From Filosporella fistucella (lineage: Eukaryota; Ascomycota; Leotiomycetes; Helotiales), in the NCBI GenBank assembly GCA_030077755.1, contig JAQJZZ010000011.1, positions 1,426,001 to 1,490,000 on the forward strand: DNA of 64,000 nt, read 5' to 3'. The position numbers and the translations under genes were made by a program. Each line of letters begins with the position of its first letter. The stretch's first letter is position 1. The notes below the pieces were generated by a model that did not search any database, was not told the origin of the DNA, and saw only the letters and a program-made list of their open reading frames with translations. This document shows, in pieces, positions 52,701 to 62,852 of this stretch.

Positions 52701-54364
52701 ACCCTGAGCAATTCCCTTCAAGTCTGGGCACTGGAGTTACTCCAATTGATGTGGGATTAAAGCAGGGTATCTTGAGGTCTCGATTGTCCATACTTGCGAC
52801 TTAAGTTGGGCGTTGACGTGATCGTGGCTATTGGGTTATGTTATGTAGAATCTCCTCTCGCCTGCAATCGCAACTCAAGTCCCCTATACTTGGTAATTGT
52901 TCATAGAGGTTCGGAGGCTCAGTTATGTGGCTCCCCACGCTCATGTCCCTTCGATATGTCCCCACTTTGCTCAAATTTTGGTCGGAAGTGGCTGTGTTGA
53001 CTTTCATTTCATAGATTTCTCTCTGCGCTGAACGTTCAAAGCATATCTGGATCGCCTCTCCTGATTTGAAACATCCCAAAAAGATCAGCCTGAAAATTGC
53101 TTCTCGTGCGCCTCATTCTTCCAACATGATGTGCTCGTCCGATCCTGCTCCTCAAATTTAGTCTGCGCTTGCCAACGTTCTCCTAGGCTGAAGTCCCAAA
53201 CCAGGGCTTCCGTTCCATGAAATATTCAGTCTTCGGATCGAACCCAAGTCAAATTTGGTCTCCCCACGTTGTAGATGTTGATCTTTCCTCGGGACCTCTC
53301 CGATGGTTGTTCAAGCGTGGTCTTCCTTAAAAATGCGCAATCTTTCGCAATATCCCGACTGCAATCATTGCACAATGTCCTAGAAGGGCTCATCGCAATC
53401 TGAAGTCATGAATTCTTTGAGAGCCTCTTGAATGTCTTTCTTTGAGATGCCTCGATGCAGTTTCGTTGAATCAACCTGCTTGCATTTAGTGAGAAACACG
53501 TGAGGTTCCCAATGATGGGCATGGCAACGACAACACCCAGAATTGAAGTATGAGCCCATAGAAGCGATGTGAAGAACGTACAAAGTCTCGAGAGTATCGT
53601 GTAGATCGAAGGCGTTTGTGGCTGGAGGTGTTCTCTGCTAATACGTGGACTTGACTTGCGCATTTGCGCAATTTGCAGTATTTTCGCGTTCTTCCAATTG
53701 CGAAGTCCTTCCGAGAGACCTACCTAAGATTTTTCAAAGAATGGAGATGGTAGCAAACGGGGTCGACGTCCGTCGTTGTGTGGTTGTGTTATGGAGGAAA
53801 GAGAAAAAGGTTGAAGGAATCGCGAGATGGATTGTTGCTACACCCAGCCTCGCTAAGAAAATTCTCACTAAGGATTTAGTGAGGCGGTAAGCCCTCGATT
53901 GGGGAATCTAGATGAAGGAAGACTAGAGCCTGGTGAAAAGCGGTAAATGCTCAACGGGAGCTTAGAGGAACCAGGAGAGCTTGATAGGAAACACCTGGTA
54001 ATACAGAACAACGGCCACGAACCAAGCTACCCACGATGGCAGTTTACTAAAGTTTACAGTGTAATAACACCCAGACATCTTCAGTGTGGAAGAATACGCC
54101 TCAAAAACAAAGTATAGAGGACTACCTCGATAGACCGCCTTGATTCAAAGTCCATCTGAATTGCCAAATGCTAACGAGGGACATTTGCTACTAAGCAGTC
54201 CAAGCAAGACCCCTGAACAAAATCCGACCGGCTCATCAGACATCAATCACGAATGCCGGCATCCACGGCAATGGTCCCCGGATTGCCAGCGGAGCGTCAT
54301 TTGAGATCTATATTCACATGTAGTTATGCTATCTGAGGTTGGAATGACGGTGAAAATTACATTG
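49704..54364. other. AT-rich gene desert with decayed repeats
   Basis: About 4.7 kb without a supported gene. Sequence is AT-rich between about 50,600 and 52,600, with many A/T homopolymer runs and only short ORFs. It includes the decayed tandem repeat at 50685-51085. A lone tRNA box-B-like GGATCGAACCC near 53235 has no box A. No complete mobile element was recognised. Repeat-induced decay is possible but was not measured. Confidence 0.5.
50685..51085. repeat. Degenerate tandem repeat, unit about 163 bp, 2-3 copies
   Basis: Several landmarks recur about 162-164 bp apart. ATTCAAATTTC is at 50685 and 50847, with a weaker ATTTCAAAATTCC near 51011. GTTGATAG is at 50714 and 50878. CTACAGCCTCAA is at 50747 and CTACAGCCTCAAC at 50911, with a weaker CTCAGTCTCAAAC near 51063. 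The first two copies are clearly related; the third is more diverged. A possible fourth, older copy lies near 50545-50600. Confidence 0.7.
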
Positions 54365-55025
54365 TTATCGTGCCTTTGATTCTAAATTCCCGTCCCAAGC
54401 CTTTGGTTGCCATTCCTCACTCGGGCCGCCTCGTGCCAACTTCCAAGGATCTTGCATACGTTCTTGCCCCTTCTGCGGTTCCTGTTTCAAGGCTGGTGGT
54501 TCATTGAAATGCTGTGTATCCTCGTTAAGAAGCTGCATCTTCCGTTCTGCTAACACTTCTGCTTCAGGACGCTCAAGTGACTCAAAGGGTAAAGTCTGGT
54601 TCCTTGCTCGCCCATCCAAAAAGCTAGGTTTTGCGGCCCACCTAGCATCGGCCTGAGCTGCTAATATCTTCAAATTCCTCTGTCGTACCAAGTCTTGCGA
54701 CTGCTCGGTGGTTGAGGGTGGATCGGCACGGGTATGGCGCAACCATTGATGCCATTGAGGAGAGATTTTGATTTCGCTGTAATGTGTCGAAGCAGGATAT
54801 TGCACAATCCGACGCATACGATGTTTGTGAGAAGAGAGCGTATCACGGAATTCCCAGAAAGTGTTTCCTTGCAAATCAAGTCCTGAAGGTGGTCAGATTG
54901 AAGCAGTGGCAAAGTATCGAACGAAGCTTCTGCGTACCCACAAGGAACCTTTTTCGCCATGGCAGCTTGAGAGATTTCCATCTATACCATGCTTGTCGTA
55001 TTGGACTCAGCGGTTTCGAAGACAT
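54365..55025 (-). CDS. NDUFAF2: Complex I assembly factor, NDUFAF2 (B17.2-like/mimitin) family
   Basis: Two exons on the minus strand, 55025-54938 and 54882-54365 (606 nt, 201 residues). Members are B17.2/NDUFA12-like assembly chaperones of mitochondrial NADH:ubiquinone oxidoreductase. The join GTG G|GA CTT gives LPWRKRFLVGLDLQGNTFWEF, which matches the family's opening. RMRRIVQYPASTHYSE and PQWHQWLRHTRADPPS are the strongly conserved core, followed by ARWAAKPSFLDG. The C-terminal third is Glu/Pro/Lys-rich and ends ESKAR. It could instead be the NDUFA12 subunit itself, but the RRIVQYP/WHQWLRHTR pattern and long charged tail fit the assembly factor better. The N-terminus (MSSKPLSPIRQAWYRWKSLK) is basic and could act as a mitochondrial import signal. 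Confidence 0.88.
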
Positions 55026-55102
55026 GCCGAAATGGGCGAACGCTCATTGTTCTGGAGGTTGGAGTTGAAGTGGATGACATAATCTTCAAAGTTTCTTATC
55101 AC

Positions 55103-55498
55103 ATGACTCAGCCGTCACGGTGGCGAGTGTCTCAGAACGTTCGCCTCTTGAAGAGCTTCAAGGTTAGCCATCTGTTGTATCTACTTGTATGCGTCGCTTT
55201 CATTCTGCTTGGCTATATTTTTGGCACAATCATTTTCCAAATCTTCAATGTCTCAACAGAACACAATCGGAATATTGCTCTGCATATGCCGGTACTTGAT
55301 ATGGATACGATTTTGGCCAAGCTGAGCCAGCTGAAGCTATGTATAGAACATTGCTTCCTCGTAAGGCTTAAATGCCCCTTAGACCAAAGGGACGATCTGC
55401 ACGTTATCGATACGATGCCTACATATATTGGTATTAAGAATCTGCGATATGATACGGATATATCAAACGCCGATTACATCAGGCTTCAAGTGCGGTAG
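55103..55498 (+). CDS. Possible small single-pass membrane protein, unrecognised
   Basis: ORF of 131 codons from ATG 55103 to TAG 55498, head to head with the NDUFAF2 gene (77 bp between the starts). It has a basic N-terminal stretch (RWRVSQNVRLLKSFK), then one strong hydrophobic segment (HLLYLLVCVAFILLGYIFGT), then a polar C-terminal domain of about 80 residues. The basic-then-hydrophobic order would suit a membrane anchor. I recognise no family. The 77-bp gap leaves little room for two promoters, and the frame is open further upstream (to 54989), overlapping NDUFAF2 exon 1. It could be chance; treat as tentative. Confidence 0.3.
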   Translation: MTQPSRWRVSQNVRLLKSFKVSHLLYLLVCVAFILLGYIFGTIIFQIFNVSTEHNRNIALHMPVLDMDTILAKLSQLKLCIEHCFLVRLKCPLDQRDDLHVIDTMPTYIGIKNLRYDTDISNADYIRLQVR

Positions 55499-57802
55499 GA
55501 GATCTTCACGATCAACCAACCAAGAAATCAACACCAGCTATGAATAGAAACTGGGTGTTATGAGGTGCATTGCAAATACTTGGAACAGTTGCAACGTTGC
55601 AAGATTTTTGTGCGTGGGAGACCTTGAATTTTGCCCTGGAAGTGGACGAGGATGATGGACGCTAGATGTTGGAGTCCTCAGGAATTTCTTGAGTGTTGAT
55701 CTTTGCGAACTCTGGTACGGCGATAACCTCCGCGGATATGACAGGTTGAATATCGGGTAGCTGGGTGGTGGAACACATTTGATGCTTCTAGAAGGACCCT
55801 GACCTGACTGACATGACATCCGGATGACCGGGGTGCTGCCTTTGTGCCTGCAACCACGACAAAAAAGCGCCTGCCAGAAAAGCCACCAGGCCACTTTGAA
55901 AGCCAGACCGACATGGAGTGGAGTTCTCCGACACGGCGTTTGACGGAATCGACGGAATGAATACACCAGATTTGAAGCACCACAAACCACAACATTGACA
56001 ATGAAAGCTGCAGTGTACAGTAGCACAGCATGCATTTCTAGATGCGTAGCACAGGTAAGGTATGCATTGCATAGCCGTTGTGAATATTCTATCAAGGTAT
56101 GTTGAGGAGACTGGTAAAAATCACACGGCTTCTCCGATGTAACAGCGTTATGCATCTTCCGATATTTTACTGCAATTATCTATGCGCGCTCACTCTGTAA
56201 GTTTCTCTGGCTTTGCATCTTGGGAAAATTCTGATATCAAACCCAACAGCACAAGCCACAAGCCACAAGCCACTGGCCTGCAGAGACCGGATGCGTTGGC
56301 AACATCGGGAAGTGTGGCTCAACTACATTCCAGTGCACTCCACAAATGGCTAGGATGCGAAGTCTTGATGGCTCGAATCGAAGATGCACAGGATGTGGAT
56401 TGTGGATCGTGGGATTGTGGATTGTTTCGGCATAACCCTCGACAATCGATTTTGATCAGCTCAGCCCCTCTTTCTCCAGCCACAGGGTCGATCTTAATTC
56501 CTATTTTGGCCGTAGACCGTCTTTTGACAGCCCTGTGAGTTGTGGGGAAGCGTAGGTGGGTACTAGGTGGGTACTGATCTGTTCTACCTACGGATACTAA
56601 GGTATGTACCGTGCAGTCATGCTAGGTACAGTACCTAGTCTCTACCTCTAGAGTACCTACTCTGCCACTGGAATGTAACGGTCGTGGAGTCCGGTTCGTT
56701 GAACAGGAAGAGGAGCGGATCCCAATCCCCCCTTCACCGTCTCGACCACGAGCCACCGAGCCACCTCGAGCTTAAGCTCAAGTCAGCTTGCCAGGCCCTG
56801 CAGAGCTGCAAAGCTGCGGAGGAGATACCTGAGATAAGAGATTCAGATTCAGATAGAGATCTCATCTCAACCCCTCAACAACGTTCCTGCATGTGGCATA
56901 TTCCCGTCCAGCATTTTCAAGACAGTGCCATCTCGATCTACACAGTCTGTCTGGCCACATCGAGAGAAACGATCTGAATCACTCATCGCCTAGTCCGAGA
57001 TTCCATACATTTTCCGTATGCATTCCATTGATTAATTGATGGCCAGTCACCGCAGTTCAGCTGCGATGAGATGATTACCATTGTCCGGTCATAAACTCCG
57101 GTGGAACGGAGTTAACAGCCCAGCAGGCTGGCACCAGCGTGTCCCATAGTCCGATTAAGAGCAGACGAGGCAGAGTCCACTTCCCCAGGACGGAAACTAC
57201 ACTACCTTACGACCGCGAGAATGATTTTATGAGTCAGCTTCGAGGCTCGAGGGGCTTACGTGTTGTACCTACTTATGACTAACTATTATACCCTATGAAC
57301 CTTCCCTATGCATTTCTACTGGACCGGATTGTATTTCCTCAAATTGTATATCTAACGCTGACCAAGCATCAGCTGGACGTGCCGCGCGATTGAATACCTA
57401 GCAGTAGGTACTACAGAGTACGTCCAGGCTCTTGGCTTTGCTCTGCCATCTCTTCACTATTCGAATTATATCCGAGCAAGGCGATGACATTCGAATATGT
57501 TCGAGATGATCCGAGTGACAAGTAGAGAGAAGAGTCACGCAGGGAGGAGAATTCCACTGCGCTGAGCTGTTGCAATCAAGTGATCAGAGGAAGTGACCGT
57601 TTCAGTGCTTCTGCCCGCCGCCCCTCGGTTCCATGGGCAGACAATTCCAATGTGGTTGAGGTAGATTCTCAGCCACAGGACTTCTGGTGCTGAATAAGGT
57701 TATCGGTACCTTACTACTCGTACTTCCGGTACTGTAGGGTAGTTCTTATCAATCATGATCGTCTTTCTTTGTTATGAGTTGAGCAATAGGACTAAGTACT
57801 AG
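55499..57802. other. Spacer with TACC-type motifs, no supported gene
   Basis: About 2.3 kb. A 205-codon minus-strand ORF (55538-56155) is not supported by any motif. Three ACAAGCC units lie near 56250-56270. The 56550-56670 interval is dense in GGTAGGTGGGTACT, TACCTAC and GGTACAGTACC motifs. No RNA gene was seen. Confidence 0.45.
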
Positions 57803-57969
57803 TACAACCTACAAGCCCTTTTAATTGTCAGACATCGCCCCCCAGATTGCCCAATTGCAAGGCAAGTTGAGGAGATCTGAGCAGGTGATTGGTCAGACCA
57901 CTCGGATTTCCGTCAATATTTGGACGTTTTTTTTACTCGGGTAACAATTAAAAGGGCTTGTAGGTTGTA
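57803..57969. mobile_element. MITE with 24-bp terminal inverted repeats and TA target site
   Basis: A perfect inverted repeat: 57803-57828 (starting TACAACCTACAAGCCC) is the exact reverse complement of 57944-57969. If the outer TA on each side is the target-site duplication, the element is 57805-57967 (163 bp) with 24-bp terminal inverted repeats. It has no coding capacity; the interior (about 115 bp) includes a T8 run. Size, TA flank and lack of coding fit a non-autonomous Tc1/mariner-type MITE. The perfect match of the ends suggests recent insertion. No transposase source is visible in this window. Confidence 0.8.
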
Positions 57970-59264
57970 GGTTTATGCATATTTCAGCAGAATACGGTCT
58001 GATTCTGATTCTGATTGTGCTGAATCGTGCCGGATAGAGAAATCCGGCACTGCAGTGCTTTTGGGCTCGGAAGGCCAAGACCTATCTATTTCTGGAGACT
58101 TGAAAATCCTGACGAGTCTTTCCTAGGTACCTTACCTTACCTCTTCCTCACCTAAGGTACCTGCGAAGGGTATAGTATAGTATCCTACCTTACCTTACCT
58201 TACAATTGGGACGCTCGCGGTGAGATCCGAGAACTAGACTTGTCAGCACTCAAATAATTCGAGCGAGCGAATTAGAAAATTTTCCCCTTTTTTCCCGAGA
58301 TGCGTCGATGTGGCTGAGCATTGTTGTCAAGCTCGTTAAGTCGATCGGCTTTGCAAGACGGACCATAGAAAAGACAACCCACGCAGCCACACAAGCCCCA
58401 CGAGCACACGATTCCACCCGTGGACATGTTCGACATGTCTCCGAGGGGGGAGGGGGACCCTTGACCTCTTGGCCCGATCGGGGTCCTTGGGGCTAGTCCT
58501 ACCAAAGCAAGAACAGCCTGGAAGCTGGCTTGGCGTCGCTGGGTGGTGTGAAGGGTAAACGAGAAGGAGGGGTCGGAATCGGGTGGCATGGGCATGGCAT
58601 GGTCATGGTCATAGTGGATACACTCACTCGATGACGCACCGCTTGTACACTTTCAACATTTTTTCACCCTCTTCCTTGCGCAGCTGGTACACTGCACTGC
58701 ACTGCGCTGCGCTGCCCACTGCCGCAGAATAACCTAGATGCCCTTCTCCTCAACGTTCATTCCAATGTCTTCACATCCGGCCGAGATCCCGAACAAGGGC
58801 TTGTGTCAAGGATGCAGTGGTTGGTGTGGATGTTGATGTGGATGTGTGGTGACTGAAGTCGTGTTCCTCACTGCATCAGAAGGATATATCAACTTAATCG
58901 CCGCTGAGCTTGCTTTCTCATCCTCACTAAACTCCATCAGCCTCCGAACCGAGTGCGAATACCGATTACTCTTACTCTACACCCCTCTGTCAGCCATAAA
59001 CACAAATACCATACATACATATTACTAGTACTCGACAACTCTTCGTACCCTCCCTACCTACCTATTCTTCGCATTACGGAACCTAAACACATACGAAAGC
59101 AGTCGAGGCACATGACCATTGATTACGAGACGACTCTCTAAGCCACCGAACACCTTCGATTAAAAGGGAAGGCCGAGCTCCCTCGTGCGTGCCGAGATCG
59201 ATTTTTATAAGAGAGTGGCGAGGACCCCTCTTTAAAACTGACGTCTTCATTTCCTACTACGAGT
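57970..59264. other. RPN4 upstream region, low-complexity motifs
   Basis: About 1.3 kb. It contains ACCTT repeats (58125-58200) with TATAG units near 58170, GCATGG/GGTCATGG copies near 58590-58610, GCACT/GCGCT copies near 58690-58715 and a GATGTGGATG stretch near 58830-58850. It should hold the promoter and a leader of uncertain length for the RPN4-like gene, including a 9-codon uORF at 59112-59141. Confidence 0.5.
59112..59141 (+). other. Candidate 9-codon uORF upstream of RPN4
   Basis: ATG at 59112 followed by nine codons (MTIDYETTL) and TAA, ending 123 bp before the main ATG. It matters only if the transcript starts upstream of it, which is not known. Confidence 0.3.
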
Positions 59265-61367
59265 ATGTTAGCCTCAGTACCAAATCGACGCCAACCATTC
59301 TATCAACCTCACAACCTTCAAACTCTCAACCTCCCTCATCACGATCAACACTGGTCTTCTACAACACAACAAGCACCCATCTCAACGCCTATACCACAAT
59401 ACAATACTACGGCGAACAATCTATTCTCCTTTGGCCACGACCATCCGTTGTTCGACTTCCAATCCCCTCAGTACTCATCAACTCAACCACAACCACTGAT
59501 GCAGTCTGAGCACTCACATAACAGTTGGCTCGAGAACGGCCAACTTACTCCACGATCGACGACCAGAACTCATCACCGAGAATCCTCCCTCTCATCTCTG
59601 GGGTCGGCGGGCCCAGCATCGCCATACACAGCGAACACTTCGAATCCGCAGGTGGTTGGAGATATCTATCATGACTTTCATGATTTCCAACACAATTCCT
59701 CAAAACCGTTGACACCAGCACATACACCATCGCAGGAGCACTTTCTGACTCCTCATTATTCGAATTACTATCAGAACTCGAACATAGGAGCATTCACCAT
59801 GGGTCACGATGGGCTGCCAGAACAGACAGCCAACGCGGACTTGATGCCTGCACCCGAGTTTAACCAGTCGGGGAGACCGTCAATAGCATCAGTGGCAAGT
59901 CATGACTCACCTTCCACGCCACCGTCATACGAGGAGGAGAGGCAAAAGAATGGTGAGATTTCGATGCTCGATTTATGGTTGACTGAATACTTACAAAATT
60001 GCGACGATCAAGCATACAGAAGTTCAGCACCAAAACTCGATCGAACTATGACAGATATCTACGCGGATGAGTTGTACAATCCAAACTTTCACATCACATC
60101 TGCCGCTCCTACCTCGACTCCAGCACCCACAGTTACACTTTCCTCTCAAGACGACGTCTTCTCACAGAGGCTACAAGCTGCAAACTCTCAACATTTGAGT
60201 GCATCAAATACTCAAACGCCGTTGACAATACCTTCAAGAGAGCGATCCCCATTCCGTCATGGTTCTCCACTCGCACCTTCTGCCAACAACTTCGGCGCTA
60301 GGTCTCCGAATATGAGATTTGGAACAGCTTCTCACATGAGGGAACAATTGAAGGCGGAAAATGATGCGCGGGCACTTCAACAACAATTGGAGAGGACATC
60401 TCCAGAGCACTCAACACCCAAGACCATCTCGCCCAAAGATGTAGATCTAGTCTACCACGAGAATGAGGAAGATGCCAATACACCACTATTTCCTCAACAG
60501 AACAGTCGCCAGACTACTGGTTATCGACAGCCAACTACGAACGAACCCTCTGAATCCGGTGATAACGCTTCTCAGCGAAGTTATGGCAGCATGGCAACGA
60601 CGAGACGGGACAGTTCGTCATACTCAACATCGTCGCATGCTCCCTCTCACCAAGAAAGCTTCAATTTTGCACCTCCTGCAGTTCCGGGTGGCGTACGACA
60701 GATTCCACAACGATATCCATTTGTTCCCCAAGCTCGGAGACAGCCTAGCAATCTCTCGAATGTCACTGAGGAATTTCCAGCCACACTTACATCAATGGAA
60801 TCAAGTAGCAGTGAATACGCCCCCGAGTCTTCCGAACTCAAAAAGCCAGCAGGAGCATCTGCGGATACGGGAACTTACACCTGCACATACCATGGCTGCA
60901 CGCTTCGTTTTGACACTCCAGCGAAGTTGCAGCGACATAAACGCGAAGGACACCGAAATTCGGCTGCTGCGATCAGCGGCGGGGATGAGGGCGGCATGAC
61001 CTCAGCGGCGCAACGCAACTCGCAAGCGGGACCTCACAAAGTACGTATCCTGAGAAAGAAGGCGCTTACAATTCCAAGTGCAATTGGAATTCATCAAAAT
61101 AATTCAAAGCACAGCCATGCTAACTTGAACCAGTGTGAGAGAATCAATCCCTCGACGGGAAAACCCTGCAACACCATCTTCTCGCGGCCCTACGATCTCA
61201 CTCGTCATGAAGATACGATTCACAACGCGCGCAAGCAAAAAGTGCACTGTCCGTTGTGCACTGAGGAGAAGACGTTCAGCAGAAATGATGCGCTGACCCG
61301 TCACCTGCGCGTGGTGCATCCCGAACACGCCGACATGTCTAAGAGTCGGCGACGAGCCCACGACTAA
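59265..61367 (+). CDS. RPN4: C2H2 zinc-finger regulator, Rpn4-like
   Basis: Two coding exons, 59265-61040 and 61134-61367 (2010 nt, 669 residues). The intron (GTACGT...CTAACTTGAACCAG) has a clear branch-point-like GCTAAC and splices GPHK to CERINPSTGKPC. It is 93 nt with no in-frame stop, so an unspliced message would code 700 residues. Residues 1-530 are Gln/Ser/Thr/Pro-rich and look disordered. A first finger is at about 538-563 (CTYHGCTLRFDTPAKLQRHKREGH). Then come CERINPSTGKPCNTIFSRPYDLTRH (593-622) and CPLCTEEKTFSRNDALTRHLRVVH (about 628-652). The last two resemble the atypical fingers of yeast and Candida Rpn4, which activate proteasome genes through PACE sites. Rpn4 identity rests on this C-terminal similarity; proteasome control in this organism is inference. 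Confidence 0.82.
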   Translation: MLASVPNRRQPFYQPHNLQTLNLPHHDQHWSSTTQQAPISTPIPQYNTTANNLFSFGHDHPLFDFQSPQYSSTQPQPLMQSEHSHNSWLENGQLTPRSTTRTHHRESSLSSLGSAGPASPYTANTSNPQVVGDIYHDFHDFQHNSSKPLTPAHTPSQEHFLTPHYSNYYQNSNIGAFTMGHDGLPEQTANADLMPAPEFNQSGRPSIASVASHDSPSTPPSYEEERQKNGEISMLDLWLTEYLQNCDDQAYRSSAPKLDRTMTDIYADELYNPNFHITSAAPTSTPAPTVTLSSQDDVFSQRLQAANSQHLSASNTQTPLTIPSRERSPFRHGSPLAPSANNFGARSPNMRFGTASHMREQLKAENDARALQQQLERTSPEHSTPKTISPKDVDLVYHENEEDANTPLFPQQNSRQTTGYRQPTTNEPSESGDNASQRSYGSMATTRRDSSSYSTSSHAPSHQESFNFAPPAVPGGVRQIPQRYPFVPQARRQPSNLSNVTEEFPATLTSMESSSSEYAPESSELKKPAGASADTGTYTCTYHGCTLRFDTPAKLQRHKREGHRNSAAAISGGDEGGMTSAAQRNSQAGPHKVRILRKKALTIPSAIGIHQNNSKHSHANLNQCERINPSTGKPCNTIFSRPYDLTRHEDTIHNARKQKVHCPLCTEEKTFSRNDALTRHLRVVHPEHADMSKSRRRAHD

Positions 61368-62852
61368 TGGATGACCGAACGAGTGAGCCTGACTTGCGGT
61401 TGGAGTCTGAGGTGATTTGGATTCATTGTGGCGATGCCCGGATTACCACATCTCCAGTTTCTACATGGCGGTCCTGTGTACAATGGTTCTCGCTAGTGTA
61501 GTGCTTGCCAACAGCATCCCATCACATCATGTACAATACAGTGTTGCAAGATCTGATGTGATCTGATCTGATCTGATTCGACTCGTGGCTCCACCTCTCT
61601 CGCCAACAAGCATTCCACAACACATCACGAGATGCCGACATCACAACACTGGTTTTCTCCCGCTAGGTCACTCTTAACGTGTACAAAGCAAAGCGTGGAA
61701 GAATTGATGGGAGGTAGGAATGGCACATGTGCCGTCGCGCCAGTTCTGGTTGTCTGTTGATACCCTCGTCGTGTTCCGTACAGGAAGGGTGGATTTATCC
61801 TTGCTTTGGCATAAACAGAAAGCTGCAGGGACTTTCGGTAGATTACAGTAGCCCAGCCCAATTGGTGTGCCAGGTCTGTCAGTCGAAAAGACAGTGGAGT
61901 GCACGCACCCACACGACACACACCACTCACGCATACTCCGTATGGCTGGCATGTTCATTCGCCAATCGCTTCGCACACTCACTGAGACAAACATACAATA
62001 ATCCGGTCCAGCACCGACCACAAATGACATCATGACGAAATGCCTGAGGGGTACAGCCCTGGTTTCATTGCATGAAGAACCACTACCACGATTTATGCTC
62101 ATGATTTTCTTACTTCATCATCGTTCCACTTCCCGTCGTCACTTTGGTTTGGGCATCTTCTTGGCCGTTTCTTATTTGGGAGCGAGGAGCATCGTCAGCG
62201 TCATTGGGCAGGGGTTTAAGAATGGTTAATTGATCTACAGTCAACTTTGACTTTATCCTATGTATTATTCCAATTGTACAGTAGCACCACATGATGTCTA
62301 AAAAGGGCCACTGGGCATCAGTCGGCGATTTAAAAAGCGGGATTTATGATAGATAGACTTTCCTTTCATCATTGTGCCTCGTCATTCATTCTGTTTCACT
62401 GTTTGTCGAGGCCTGAGTGCTGTACCATTATTTGATGTTTAATAGTTATGTAGATATGTATGAACAACTATAGATAGATTTGGGCTTGTATTACTCTAGA
62501 TTGAATACCTTTTTGATGATTTATCATGTGCAATGAGAAGTGACGGCGAATGCGCAGGAAATATGTGCTTCTAATGTAGTGACTTTATTGGGAAAATATA
62601 AATCTTTAACTCTTAAGGTGGCATTGTAATTAAGTCTCGTCAAAAACACAAACCTAAAGTTATAGAACCAATCCGAATGATATCTTAGAGCAGCGGTTTC
62701 TGTCAGCCGTTGAAAGTAAATTCCATTGACTTCTACTCCATCTAGACGTTTGGTGATCCGGGACACTCCTGCTTTTCAGACAAGCCATTGCCCTTGCTGG
62801 TTTCGTTCAGCCTTTATGGTCAGGACTTTAAGATTACCAAGCAAATGGAATC
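61368..62852. other. RPN4 / AROM convergent spacer
   Basis: About 1.5 kb between two convergent stops. It includes a GATCT microsatellite (61549-61577). Overlapping ORFs near 61600-62200 on both strands are unsupported. No RNA gene was seen. Confidence 0.5.
61549..61577. repeat. GATCT pentanucleotide microsatellite
   Basis: About five units of GATCT/GATGT in the 3' flank of the RPN4-like gene. Confidence 0.8.

Noticed and set aside
53225..53250. Box-B-like GGATCGAACCC
   Set aside because: No box A upstream within 30-90 bp and no cloverleaf.
55538..56155. 205-codon minus-strand ORF
   Set aside because: No recognisable domain; two other frames are equally open over the same stretch.
59189..59509. 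106-codon plus-strand ORF overlapping the RPN4 start
   Set aside because: It begins at GTG, not ATG, and is an out-of-frame shadow of the RPN4 coding sequence.
61625..62229. Several overlapping ORFs on both strands downstream of RPN4
   Set aside because: Mutually overlapping, no motifs, no conserved splice structure.
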